The notes below the pieces were generated by a model that saw only the letters and a list, made by a program, of their open reading frames with translations, ran no database searches and had not been told where the DNA came from. Shown in pieces: positions 26,158 through 34,690 of a stretch of 48,016 nucleotides of DNA. Position 1 is the stretch's first letter. Each line of letters begins with the position of its first letter. Origin of the DNA: Sporolactobacillus sp. THM7-7 (lineage in GTDB: Bacteria > Bacillota > Bacilli > Bacillales > Sporolactobacillaceae); assembly GCF_004153225.1 (NCBI RefSeq), contig NZ_SEMB01000025.1, positions 1 through 48,016 of the forward strand, given 5' to 3'. The position numbers and the translations under genes are program-made.

Positions 26158-26979
26158 ATGGCTGTTCATTATAAAGCAATGACGGTTGCCGGTTCGGATA
26201 CAAGCGGCGGCGCCGGAATGCAGGCAGACTTGAAAACATTTCAGGAACTCGGCGTGTACGGTATGACGGCTCTGACATGCGTCGTGACGATGGATCCCGA
26301 TCGCTGGTCGCATACGGTCACCCCGCTCGACGCGGATCTTTTAAAAAAACAGCTGGATACAATTGTTATCGGTATCGGCATCGATGCGATGAAAACGGGT
26401 ATGCTCGGATCACCGGAAATCATCGAACTGACTTCTGACATGATCGAAAAAAATCAGTTGACACGTGTGCTTATTGACCCGGTAATGGTCTGCAAGGGAT
26501 CTGACCAGGAACTGCAGCCGGAGAACACGGTCAGCCTGCGCGAGGCACTCATTCCAAAAGCGCTGATCACAACGCCGAACCTGTTCGAAGCGGCGAAACT
26601 GGCCAAAATGCCGCCGATCACAACCGTTGATCAGATGAAAGAGGCCGCGGCCAAAATTGTCGCACTCGGCGCCAAGAACGCGCTCGTTAAGGGTGGAAGC
26701 CGGCTTGCTAATACGGACAAAGCGATCGACATTCTTTATGACGGGAAAACATTCGAAGTGATTTCGGCTGACAAAGTCGATACGCCAAATATTCACGGTG
26801 CCGGCTGCACGTATGCGGCGGCCATTACTGCGGAGCTGGCAAAAGGCAAGTCCGTAAAGGAATCGGTTCAAGTCGCAAAAGAATTCGTCACCGCAGCGAT
26901 CCGTCAGTCGTTCAGACTGAACAAATACACTGGACCGACCGACCACAGCGCTTATAAGAGACTGCAGCTCAGCCGGTAA
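26158..26979 (+). CDS. pdxK: Pyridoxine/pyridoxal kinase (PfkB-like, ThiD-related)
   Basis: Phosphorylates vitamin B6 vitamers, feeding PLP to enzymes such as the aminotransferases upstream. The 273 residues align with B. subtilis PdxK: AGSDTSGGAGMQADLKTFQE at the N-terminus, DAMKTGML, IDPVMVCKG, TPNLFEA and the catalytic loop NIHGAGCTYAAA. HMP kinase ThiD is the nearest alternative, but YGMTALTCVVTMDP, the missing thi neighbours and the C-terminal KYTGPTDHSA favour PdxK. The start is ATG at 26158 with AAGGAG nine bases upstream. It appears monocistronic. Confidence 0.88.
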   Translation: MAVHYKAMTVAGSDTSGGAGMQADLKTFQELGVYGMTALTCVVTMDPDRWSHTVTPLDADLLKKQLDTIVIGIGIDAMKTGMLGSPEIIELTSDMIEKNQLTRVLIDPVMVCKGSDQELQPENTVSLREALIPKALITTPNLFEAAKLAKMPPITTVDQMKEAAAKIVALGAKNALVKGGSRLANTDKAIDILYDGKTFEVISADKVDTPNIHGAGCTYAAAITAELAKGKSVKESVQVAKEFVTAAIRQSFRLNKYTGPTDHSAYKRLQLSR

Positions 26980-27005
26980 AATTGGATTGGACAGACGAAT
27001 ATGAA

Positions 27006-27088
27006 AAAACCAGGCGTCTTGATCTGAACCCCAAAAGTTGGATTTTATTGGTCCAAATTAAGGGGGTCAGTTCATCTTGCCTGGTTTT
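27006..27088. mobile_element. 83-bp palindromic mini-element with IS3-type ends
   Basis: Two 37-base arms pair imperfectly around a 9-base centre. Both begin AAAACCAGGC; the inner parts read TGAACCCCAAAAGTTGGA on one side and, reverse-complemented, CTGACCCCCTTAATTTGGA on the other. These resemble ends of IS150/IS3-group elements, as I recall them. It looks like an internal-deletion derivative or MITE. The CCAGGC/GCCTGG stem with its T-run may also end pdxK transcription. Confidence 0.5.
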
Positions 27089-27217
27089 ATTGATGTTTCG
27101 AAGGCTGTTACAATACCGAGAACGAGATTTCGGAGCTTGGTATGATGAGTAAGGGTCATTGGAAACATTCAGCTATCTCAGCTATCAGAATAGCATGGAG
27201 TCCTTAACATGGTTTTT

Positions 27218-27357
27218 CAGTCGTCAGGCCATAAAATCAGTCGTCAGGCCATAAAATCAGTCGTCGAGCCAAGTTATCAGTCGTCAGGCCGTAAAATCAG
27301 TCGTCAATCTAAAAAATCGGCCGTCAGCCCACTATTTCAACCTTCACGGCATTTCGT
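27218..27357. repeat. Tandem array of seven 20-bp units (core CAGTCGTCAGGCC)
   Basis: Units begin at 27218, 27238, 27258, 27278, 27298, 27318 and 27338. The first two are identical; similarity decays to the right, with the sixth (CGGCCGTCAGCCC) and seventh (CAACCTTCACGGC) clearly diverged. The 20-bp period is not a multiple of three. It lies about 110 bases before the FAH-family gene. Confidence 0.9.
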
Positions 27358-27465
27358 GATCCTTGGCAAGCTTCTTCTTTTATGCATACAGCGGTGATTC
27401 CTATTATTCTCCCAATCCGTTAAAATAGAATTAAAAGATTTATACGGAGGGGACTTTCATCACTC

Positions 27466-28110
27466 ATGACAGAGATTAAAAATATTTTCTGTGTCGGCCG
27501 AAACTATGTACTTCATGCGAGGGAGCTGAACAACGCTGTTCCCGATTCGCCGATGTTCTTCTCTAAGCCGACGCACGCAGCGGTGACTGCTAACGGACAG
27601 ACCATTGCATTGCCCGGAGACGAGGGGAGCCTTCATTACGAAGCCGAGTGGGTCATCCATATCGGCCGCGCGTATCAGCCGGGGCTTCATCCCGAAGAGC
27701 TGATCGACGGGATGGCGCTCGGGATTGACTTCACGCTGCGCGACGTCCAAAGCCGGCTGAAACAAAAAGGCCACCCCTGGCTGCGCGCCAAGGGGTTCAG
27801 AAACTCGGCCGTACTGACGCGGTTCATTCCCTTTCCCGGACTCGACACGTGCATGAAGACCGACTTTTCACTACGGATCAACGGTGTGGAGGTGCAGCGT
27901 GGCAACATCAGCAAGATGCTTTTCGATACTCAGACGCTTCTTGATTTTTGCGCGCGAAACTTCGGACTTGGCTCCGGAGATATCCTCTTTACCGGAACTC
28001 CGCAAGGCGTCGGAGAAGTGAATGACGGCGACACTTTTACACTCAAGTGGGGACCCGATATCCTCGGAGAATGTACCGTCAGTCTAAAAGAACACGGCGG
28101 GAGGCTTTAA
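27466..28110 (+). CDS. Fumarylacetoacetate hydrolase (FAH) family protein
   Basis: Compact FAH-fold enzyme of 214 residues. Such proteins are metal-dependent acylpyruvate hydrolases, oxaloacetate decarboxylases or hydratases. Motifs seen: VGRNYVLHARELN, FSKPTHA, LHYEAEWVIHIG (metal-ligand Glu pair), GIDFTLRDVQ, KGFRNSAVL and DILFTGTPQGVG. The ATG at 27466 is 15 bases after GGAGGGG, longer than usual, and no in-frame alternative start exists between them. No aromatic-degradation genes are near, so a housekeeping role such as oxaloacetate or acylpyruvate hydrolysis is more likely than tyrosine breakdown. Confidence 0.87.
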   Translation: MTEIKNIFCVGRNYVLHARELNNAVPDSPMFFSKPTHAAVTANGQTIALPGDEGSLHYEAEWVIHIGRAYQPGLHPEELIDGMALGIDFTLRDVQSRLKQKGHPWLRAKGFRNSAVLTRFIPFPGLDTCMKTDFSLRINGVEVQRGNISKMLFDTQTLLDFCARNFGLGSGDILFTGTPQGVGEVNDGDTFTLKWGPDILGECTVSLKEHGGRL

Positions 28111-28311
28111 AAAGTGTTCGTCATATGAAGCGGAGCTGTTTCAAAAGAGGCGCCGAATTGTGTCAAAGTAGTGGCTGTTGAAGTCAACATTTAAAAAGTC
28201 GGCATATCCATATATTTGCGACGTTAATGAGGCTGTTGCAGTCGAAAAATCGGCTGATGAGATAGCCTTATCTTTTTTGTGCGCTACTCGCGGGAAATGT
28301 CGCATTTTTTT

Positions 28312-28932
28312 CTATTTTCCCTTTGTTATCTTGAACCCCAACGTTTGCAGCGGCCCTTTCGTCATCACTTGGAAAATTTTGCGTGCCATATCCTCTTTAG
28401 AGATGCGTCTATCATTTTGGAACCACCAATCGACCAGGCCGATCATGCCTGATGAAAGAAAAACGGGCAGGATTGCCATAGTCATTGGATCGGTTTCCTG
28501 GAGAATCGGGCCCACTTTCCTTATTTCCCCGGAAGCTTTTTGTATCAGCCGCCGCTGAAGCCGGCTCCGGAACGCCGGGATGCCCTCATTGAAAAACATA
28601 GCCCGAAAGAATCGTTCATGTTCCTGAAAATGACGAAACATATTCAGGGCAAGGTCAACCACACGATCCGGAATGATTTGGCCGTTTATCATCATTCTTC
28701 TCGGCTGAAAATGCCGGATTAAGTCGGACAGGCCGTCTTCCATCACTTTATCCAGTAAATCGTACTTATCTTCATAATGAAGGTAAAAAGTCCCCCGACC
28801 GATATTCGCAGCCTGGGCTATGTCTTTTACCGTAATCTCATTAAATTTTTTCTGAAGCAGCAAGTCGAGAAAATGTGACTGGATCGCCGCTCGCGTTTTG
28901 ATTGTCCGCCGATCTGTTGAAGACCCCGGCAT
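28312..28932 (-). CDS. TetR/AcrR family transcriptional regulator
   Basis: DNA-binding repressor of 206 residues. The N-terminal helix-turn-helix covers about residues 12-58 (TRAAIQSHFLDLLLQKKFNE, then TVKDIAQAANIGRGTFYLHYEDKYDLL). The rest is a ligand-binding helical domain of the class with DWWFQN near the end. The ATG at 28932 has AAGGTGG five bases upstream; a GTG nine bases earlier would overlap that site. It is divergent from the ABC exporter pair across a 343-base gap, the usual arrangement for a repressor of a drug or lipid exporter. The target is inferred from position. Confidence 0.9.
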   Translation of the reverse strand: MPGSSTDRRTIKTRAAIQSHFLDLLLQKKFNEITVKDIAQAANIGRGTFYLHYEDKYDLLDKVMEDGLSDLIRHFQPRRMMINGQIIPDRVVDLALNMFRHFQEHERFFRAMFFNEGIPAFRSRLQRRLIQKASGEIRKVGPILQETDPMTMAILPVFLSSGMIGLVDWWFQNDRRISKEDMARKIFQVMTKGPLQTLGFKITKGK

Positions 28933-29192
28933 GGTAACCACCTTCCCAATATTCTGGCTATGTTAAAGGATTGATTTGAATGATCCAGAGCATCTCAACA
29001 TTATTTTTTAACCGACCCTGCCTCCTTACATGGTCAAAGTGAACGTCCGGCCCGAAACCACCGAAAAATAAGAAGAGGGCGGATCAGATAACGCTTGAAA
29101 AGTAACGCGATACCTGCGACGGGTTACGCAAACGATTCTGGACACGGCTATTAAAAATGTTCATTAATGATCACTTTGTCTCATATTGCATA

Positions 29193-29221
29193 TTGAATGT
29201 TGGGCAACTCCATTTTATCAT
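29193..29221 (+). promoter_or_regulatory. Promoter of the ABC exporter operon
   Basis: TTGAAT (29193-29198), a 17-base spacer and TATCAT (29216-29221). The predicted start of transcription is about 29228, about 48 bases before the TTG start codon. The rest of the gap back to the TetR gene holds no gene. Confidence 0.5.
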
Positions 29222-29225
29222 CATT

Positions 29226-29246
29226 ATGAACAACGCGTTCGCTCAT
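29226..29246. promoter_or_regulatory. Quasi-palindrome at the exporter transcription start, candidate TetR operator
   Basis: A 21-base site with centre ACGCGT and imperfect arms ATGAACA and TCGCTCAT. It overlaps the predicted transcription start, where a repressor would block the polymerase. The link to the adjacent TetR protein is inference. Confidence 0.35.
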
Positions 29247-29275
29247 TGCCATTCCAATTAAAGGGTGTGTTCGCA

Positions 29276-29995
29276 TTGACCTATCCGATAAAAGGAGAGC
29301 ACCTGTACAAACGTTTTAAAAAGCAGGTGGTGCTTGATGATGTCTCTCTGACACTCAATGAGGGGGAAATCTACGGTTTGATCGGTCCATCCGGATCGGG
29401 GAAAACTACTTTAGTTAAAATTTTGCTTGGACTGGAAAAGGCGGACAGCGGTACCGTGGAGCTATTCGAACAGAAACCGACGCTGTATGCTTTCCGGTCG
29501 CTTGGTTATATGGCCCAGTCCGATGCCCTGTACCATGAATTGACCGCCTATCAGAACCTGTCGTTTTTCGCGGCGATCCAGGGGCTGAGAGGTAGAAAAA
29601 AGAAACAGCGCATTCTGGAAGTTGCCGAAAGCGTCGGTCTGGAAAATGACTTGAAAAAAAATGTCGCCCAGTTTTCCGGCGGCATGCGGCGGCGGCTTTC
29701 ACTCGCTTCCGCACTCGTCCATGAGCCTCGTCTCTATCTTCTTGACGAGCCGACCGTCGGACTGGATCCGCTGATTCGGCGGAATATCTGGACGCTTTTT
29801 CACTACCTAAAGGAAAAAGGCGCAACGATTATTGTAACCACGCACGTCATGGACGAAGTGTCCCGCTGCGACCGGGTCGGGCTGCTCAGTGGCGGCCACA
29901 TGATCGCCGAGGGATCGCCAAAAGAGCTGACCGAGGCGTTTCACGTCTCTTCCGTCGAGGATATCTTCTTAGTCAAGGGAGGCGAGCGTCAATGA
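29276..29995 (+). CDS. ABC exporter ATP-binding protein
   Basis: Nucleotide-binding subunit of an ABC-2 type exporter, 239 residues. It has Walker A GPSGSGKT (37-44), a Q-loop (YMAQSDALY), the signature FSGGMRRRLSLASAL, Walker B LYLLDEPTVGLD and the switch histidine in VTTHVMDE. The start is the TTG at 29276 with AAGGGTG eight bases upstream; longer in-frame starts lack a site. It overlaps the permease gene as ATGA. The arrangement resembles B. subtilis yfiL-yfiM-yfiN next to tetR-type yfiR, but with one permease. Confidence 0.92.
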   Translation: MTYPIKGEHLYKRFKKQVVLDDVSLTLNEGEIYGLIGPSGSGKTTLVKILLGLEKADSGTVELFEQKPTLYAFRSLGYMAQSDALYHELTAYQNLSFFAAIQGLRGRKKKQRILEVAESVGLENDLKKNVAQFSGGMRRRLSLASALVHEPRLYLLDEPTVGLDPLIRRNIWTLFHYLKEKGATIIVTTHVMDEVSRCDRVGLLSGGHMIAEGSPKELTEAFHVSSVEDIFLVKGGERQ

Positions 29996-31200
29996 GCTAT
30001 CTTCTTGCCATGTCGAAACGGATTATTCAGCAAATCATCCGCGACAAACGAACGATAGCCCTGCTGATTCTGGCGCCGCTCCTGATTCTGACACTGGTCT
30101 GGTATATTTTTGGAGCGGATGCGTCCGATCCAAAACTGGCCGTCATTCATTATGAACATTCCGAGCTGCTTCCGGCGTTCAAAAAAGCCGATTACAAACG
30201 CATGACACCGCTGCAGGCTAGGCAGGCGCTTGCCGACGGAAAAATTGATGCTTATGTCGACCTGAAGCATCCCGTCGACGTGCATCTGGAAGGCAGCAAT
30301 CCTTCCAGAAACGGTCTTGTAATGAGTAAAATTCAGAAATCGATGCAGGAAGTGCAGAAAATCAGTGTCAATCAGATGCAGGATCGGTTTCAGAACGTGA
30401 TCAAGAAGCAGCAGCAAGCGATCAAAGCCCAGCAGCAGGCGATGAAGCAAATGACACAGATCATCAGGCAGACCGCGCCTTCCGCTTTAGCCGGACTGGA
30501 TCTGAACCTGCCGCAGGTCGGACAGAACATGCCCCATCAACAAGACGGGGAAAAACCTCAGCTTGACGTCACTTATCTCCATGGCGATGACGATCTGAAT
30601 ACGTTCGATTCGTTCGGGCCGGCCATGGTTGGCATCTTCGTCTTTCTGTTCATTTTCATGATCGGAGGCGTTTCTTTCCTGCGCGAACGGACCACCGGAA
30701 CACTCGACCGTCTCATGGCTTCGCCGATCAGAAACGATCAAATCATCGGCGGCTATCTGATCGGTTTCGGGCTGTTTGTCATCGTTCAATCATTTATTCT
30801 GACCTGCTATATTATCTATGTGCTTGATATTTATAACGTCGGCAGCCTGCTGGATGTGCTCATTATTGTCTTTATTTTGTCGTTCAGCTCCCTGTCACTC
30901 AGCATTCTTTTATCGACGGCCGCAAAGAACGAACTGCAAATGCTTCAGTTCATTCCGCTTGTCATCGTGCCGCAAGTCTTTCTTTCCGGGCTGTTTCCGA
31001 CCGATACCTTGCCGCGCTGGGTTCAGGCTCTCGGCAATCTGATGCCGATCCACTATTCAACCGAGGCGCTGCGAAACATCATGATTCGCGGGACCGGTTT
31101 CTCCGGCTGGTGGTTCGATGGTTTGGCGCTCCTCCTGTTCTCGGCCGTCTTTATCACGATCAATATTTTTGCCTTGCGCGCATCGAGACCGGTCTCCTGA
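29992..31200 (+). CDS. ABC-2 type exporter permease
   Basis: Membrane subunit of the exporter, 402 residues. A single N-terminal helix (about 21-41) is followed by a long outside domain (about 45-205) with a glutamine-rich, probably coiled-coil segment (KKQQQAIKAQQQAMKQM). Five to six helices then fill 210-395 with the ABC2 motif FLRERTTGTLDRLMASPI and PQVFLSGLFPTDTLPRW. Translation is coupled to the ATPase gene by the 4-base overlap. The probable substrate is a drug or lipid, as in the YhgE/YfiN-type group. No clear terminator with a T-run follows. Confidence 0.9.
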   Translation: MSYLLAMSKRIIQQIIRDKRTIALLILAPLLILTLVWYIFGADASDPKLAVIHYEHSELLPAFKKADYKRMTPLQARQALADGKIDAYVDLKHPVDVHLEGSNPSRNGLVMSKIQKSMQEVQKISVNQMQDRFQNVIKKQQQAIKAQQQAMKQMTQIIRQTAPSALAGLDLNLPQVGQNMPHQQDGEKPQLDVTYLHGDDDLNTFDSFGPAMVGIFVFLFIFMIGGVSFLRERTTGTLDRLMASPIRNDQIIGGYLIGFGLFVIVQSFILTCYIIYVLDIYNVGSLLDVLIIVFILSFSSLSLSILLSTAAKNELQMLQFIPLVIVPQVFLSGLFPTDTLPRWVQALGNLMPIHYSTEALRNIMIRGTGFSGWWFDGLALLLFSAVFITINIFALRASRPVS

Positions 31201-31308
31201 TTTTGAAAGAAAACTTTAAGCACGCTAAAAAAATGAATCGATTGAAAATGGGCCGCTCCGCTTTCCGGCAGAAGCAGCCTTTTTCTTTGTTCCTCAGAAA
31301 AATTTTTC

Positions 31309-31330
31309 TGAAACGCGGCCGCATGTTTCA
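31309..31330. promoter_or_regulatory. Inverted repeat TGAAAC...GTTTCA upstream of the alpha-galactosidase
   Basis: A 22-base imperfect palindrome: TGAAAC arms flank GCGGCCGC plus AT. It lies about 105 bases before the alpha-galactosidase ATG and about 35 bases upstream of a TATGAT box (31364-31369), a position suited to an activator or repressor. Just before it is another palindrome, TCAGAAAAATTTTTCTGA (31294-31311). No local sugar regulator gene is present. Confidence 0.35.
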
Positions 31331-31435
31331 CGGTCCCGGTATCCATAACTTTTTAAAATAGGGTATGATGGTAATTGGTAATGGACTTTTTACGGAAAAC
31401 AGCGGATGCCCCGCTCAGAATGAGGAAGTGTTCCC

Positions 31436-33616
31436 ATGATCCATTATGATGAAAAAAGAAAGCAATTTCACCTACAATCCGGAGAAACAAGCTACGTCAT
31501 ACAGATCGTGCGCGGTTATCCGCTTCATCTCTATTGGGGAAAAAAGCTGTCCGCCTATCGCGGCCAGCCGGAATCGTTTTTCAAAAAGCGTTCGTTTGCC
31601 CCTTACGCCGACCCGCAGCATCCCGAATTTTCGCTCGACACGCTGCCGCTCGAATATCCGGGATATGGAAACGGTGATTATCGCCATCCGGCCTATCAAG
31701 TACAGCTGGTCAATGGCTCGACCGTCTCCGATCTGCGCTTCGCCGGTCACCGGACGTATCCGGGAAAGGAAAAACTGCCCGGCCTTCCGGCAACCTATGT
31801 TGCGGACGATGCGGAAGCCGAATCTTTGGACATTTTCCTAAATGATCCAGTCACCCATCTTGCCGTGACACTGACTTACACCGTTTTCCGCGATTTTGAC
31901 GCGATCACGCGATCAGTAAGATTTGAAAACAAAGGGAAGGAGGCGCTGAGGCTTCTGCGCGCTTTGAGCGCGAGCGTCGATTTTCGCGATGACCGCTTTG
32001 AGGTGATGACTTTTTATGGATCGCATAATTTTGAGCGCAACATCTCGAGACGCCCGCTTCAGATGGAGACGCTGTCGGTCGAAAGCAGACGCGGCGCAAG
32101 CAGCCCGCAGCACGATCCGCTTTTCGCTCTGCTTCGGCCGAACACCGACGAAGATCAGGGCGAAGCGTTCGGGTTCAGCCTCGTCTACAGCGGCAATTTT
32201 TCCGCTGAAATTGAAGTGGATCAGTTTCACACAACCCGGACATCGATCGGAATCCATCCTTTCGATTTTTCGTGGAAGCTTGAACCCGGGGAATCGTTTC
32301 AGACGCCGGAAGTCGTGATGGTCCATTCAACGAAGGGACTCGGCGGGATGTCGCGAACGTACAACCGTCTCTATCGAACGCGGCTCGCGCGGGGAAAATA
32401 CCGTGACAGACCCCGGCCGACTTTAATCAACAATTGGGAAGCCACCTATTTCAAACTGAATGAAAAAAAGCTTCTGGCGATCGCCGCGGAAGCGAAAAAA
32501 GCCGGGATTGAACTTTTTGTCCTGGATGACGGCTGGTTCGGGAGGCGCGACAATGATAAAAGCTCGCTCGGCGACTGGGTCGTCGATAGGCGGAAACTGC
32601 CGCACGGATTGGACTGGCTCGCCGGCCGGATGAATGACATGGGGCTGATGTTCGGCCTATGGTTCGAGCCGGAGATGGTGTCTCCCAACAGCGATTTGTA
32701 CCGCCGGCACCCCGACTGGTGCCTGCACGTGCCGAACCGCCCGCGAACGCTGACTCGCTTTCAGCTTGTACTGGATCTTTCGCGCGCGGATGTCCGGGCA
32801 TACCTTATCGATTCGCTCACGAAAGTGCTGTCCGGCGCGAATATTCAGTATGTTAAATGGGACATGAACCGTCATATGACGGAAATCGGGTCGGCCTCCC
32901 TGCCTGCGGACCGCCAGCGGGAGACGGCTCACCGTTACATACTCGGACTGTATTCGGTGATCGAGACACTGACGGAACGGTTCCCAGACATCCTGTTTGA
33001 AAGTTGCTCCAGCGGCGGCGGCCGTTTTGATCCCGGTATGCTTCACTACATGCCGCAGACGTGGGCGAGCGACAATACCGACGCCGCAAGCAGACTGAAA
33101 ATCCAATACGGAACGAGTATCATCTACCCAGCAATCGCCATCGGCGCCCATGTCTCGGCCGTTCCCAATCACCAGGTCGGACGCGTGACCTCTCTCGATA
33201 TGAGGGGGCATGTCGCTATGTGCGGCAACTTCGGCTATGAGCTCGACCTGACCAAACTAAGCGATCAGGAGAAAAAAATCATCAAAAAGCAAGTGGCCTT
33301 TTACAAAGAAATCCGTCCGCTGATCCAGTTTGGCGATTTTTACCGAATCGAAAATCCGTTTGTGGGCAACGAAGCGGCCTGGTGTTTCGTGTCCGGCGAT
33401 CGGTCGGAAGCGGTCGGCTTCTTCTTCCGGGTGCTCTCCGATCCCGCTCAGCCGATTCGCTATTTTATCTTTAAAGGGCTTGATCCGGACGCGCTTTATG
33501 AAAACATCGCCACAGGGGACATCTTCGGCGGCGACGAGCTCATACATGTCGGCGTCACCGTGCCCATAGAAAAAGGCGACTTCCGAAGCTACGTCTGGCG
33601 AATTAGGAAAATTTAA
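31436..33616 (+). CDS. Alpha-galactosidase, glycoside hydrolase family 36
   Basis: Releases terminal alpha-1,6-galactose from raffinose, melibiose or stachyose; 726 residues, no signal peptide, so cytoplasmic. The N-terminal beta-sandwich runs to about 330. The TIM barrel carries LINNWEATYF, VLDDGWFG, MFGLWFEPEMV, the nucleophile D476 in VKWDMNRH, ESCSSGGGRFD and the acid/base D546 in WASDNTDA. A C-terminal beta domain ends at IRKI. These match Geobacillus-type GH36 enzymes. GAGGAAG lies seven bases before the ATG. No transporter or regulator for galactosides is adjacent, so uptake is encoded elsewhere. Confidence 0.97.
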   Translation: MIHYDEKRKQFHLQSGETSYVIQIVRGYPLHLYWGKKLSAYRGQPESFFKKRSFAPYADPQHPEFSLDTLPLEYPGYGNGDYRHPAYQVQLVNGSTVSDLRFAGHRTYPGKEKLPGLPATYVADDAEAESLDIFLNDPVTHLAVTLTYTVFRDFDAITRSVRFENKGKEALRLLRALSASVDFRDDRFEVMTFYGSHNFERNISRRPLQMETLSVESRRGASSPQHDPLFALLRPNTDEDQGEAFGFSLVYSGNFSAEIEVDQFHTTRTSIGIHPFDFSWKLEPGESFQTPEVVMVHSTKGLGGMSRTYNRLYRTRLARGKYRDRPRPTLINNWEATYFKLNEKKLLAIAAEAKKAGIELFVLDDGWFGRRDNDKSSLGDWVVDRRKLPHGLDWLAGRMNDMGLMFGLWFEPEMVSPNSDLYRRHPDWCLHVPNRPRTLTRFQLVLDLSRADVRAYLIDSLTKVLSGANIQYVKWDMNRHMTEIGSASLPADRQRETAHRYILGLYSVIETLTERFPDILFESCSSGGGRFDPGMLHYMPQTWASDNTDAASRLKIQYGTSIIYPAIAIGAHVSAVPNHQVGRVTSLDMRGHVAMCGNFGYELDLTKLSDQEKKIIKKQVAFYKEIRPLIQFGDFYRIENPFVGNEAAWCFVSGDRSEAVGFFFRVLSDPAQPIRYFIFKGLDPDALYENIATGDIFGGDELIHVGVTVPIEKGDFRSYVWRIRKI

Positions 33617-33708
33617 TGAACCCGATCGATCGGGAAATAGGAGACGACAGAATAATACATTCTTAACCGGAATCCATTCCATTGCTGAAAGAGAAAAAAA
33701 GCGATTCA

Positions 33709-33732
33709 TCCCCCATTTTTGGAAATGGGGGA
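33709..33732 (-). terminator. Hairpin between alpha-galactosidase and SDR genes
   Basis: TCCCCCATTT pairs perfectly with AAATGGGGGA around a 4-base loop. On the minus strand a T-run (TTTTTTT) follows after eight bases, so it probably ends the SDR transcript. A separate palindrome CCCGATCGATCGGG lies just after the alpha-galactosidase stop but has no T-run. Confidence 0.55.
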
Positions 33733-33789
33733 CTTCTCGCTAATTATGTTAAACTGTATTATTTAACGAATAATCATTTATCCATCTCT

Positions 33790-34548
33790 TTACCGTGTCG
33801 TATAACCGCCGTTCGCAAAGATGATTTGTCCGTTGATCCACCAGCCTTCAAGGGTCAGAAATTTAATGATTGGCGCGATGTCTTCAATTTTTGTCAATTG
33901 ATTGTGAAGCGCCTGCGATTTGTGAAAAGCAATGGTTTCGCTTGTTTCCTGAGCATAAAAGAAGGGCGTGTCCATCGGGCCCGGAGCGACAGCGTTGACA
34001 GATATTCCTCTCGTCATAAATTCCTTGGACGCCGCACGCGTGTATTCCTCAACGGGCGCTTTACCGCCGGCATAAGTCGAATAATAGCCCGTATAAGCGG
34101 CTAACAAAGAAGTCGCGAGAGTAATGATTTTACCATTGTCCTTCATGTGTTTCTCAGCTTCTTTAATGAAGAAATAGGCGACTTTATTATTAATTTTGTC
34201 CATCAGATCAAATGCTTCCTCAGAAATTTCCGCTATGGGCTTACGGAGGACTTTACCCACCGTATTGATCGCAACATCAATCTTTCCAAACTTTTGTACG
34301 GCAAAATCAAATAGTTTGGTGATTTTCGCTGTATCGGTCAGATCGGCCTGGAAAAGAGCCCCTTCGCCGCCGCTGGCAACTACCTTCTGCAGTGTTTCTT
34401 CCGCTGTTTTCTGATCCGAAAGACTGTGATAGTGAATCACCACTTTTGACCCCTCTTCAGCATAAGTCCTGCTCAGCAGCCCGCCTAGATTTTTCGCACC
34501 TCCGCTGATCACGACGACTTTGTCCTTCAGCGAATCGAATTTTGCCAT
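33790..34548 (-). CDS. Short-chain dehydrogenase/reductase
   Basis: NAD(P)-dependent Rossmann-fold oxidoreductase of 252 residues. The cofactor motif reads SGGAKNLGGLLS (15-26), a variant of TGxxxGxG. Then come N95-T-V-G (replacing NNAG), the catalytic S147, Y159 and K163 in YAGGK, and a C-terminal INGQIIFANGGY. The start is the ATG of MAKFDS with AGGAGG eight bases upstream. It is monocistronic. Related annotated enzymes include 3-oxoacyl-ACP and sugar dehydrogenases; the substrate is not readable. Confidence 0.9.
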   Translation of the reverse strand: MAKFDSLKDKVVVISGGAKNLGGLLSRTYAEEGSKVVIHYHSLSDQKTAEETLQKVVASGGEGALFQADLTDTAKITKLFDFAVQKFGKIDVAINTVGKVLRKPIAEISEEAFDLMDKINNKVAYFFIKEAEKHMKDNGKIITLATSLLAAYTGYYSTYAGGKAPVEEYTRAASKEFMTRGISVNAVAPGPMDTPFFYAQETSETIAFHKSQALHNQLTKIEDIAPIIKFLTLEGWWINGQIIFANGGYTTR

Positions 34549-34690
34549 CCATAAAACCTCCTGTTCTTTTGTACCGACAGTATAAACCTTAAAGTAAACT
34601 TTCAACCAAGCGGGATGCTCTCTTTTTTGCTGACTGTTGTTTAAATGATAGCTGCAGAAATTCCGTCAAATCTCTGCTGTCCAGGCTAGT

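Noticed and set aside
27218-27357. Possible CRISPR array at the 20-bp repeats
   Set aside because: Units abut with no spacers of 25-40 bases, and no cas genes are present. The same applies to the other arrays.
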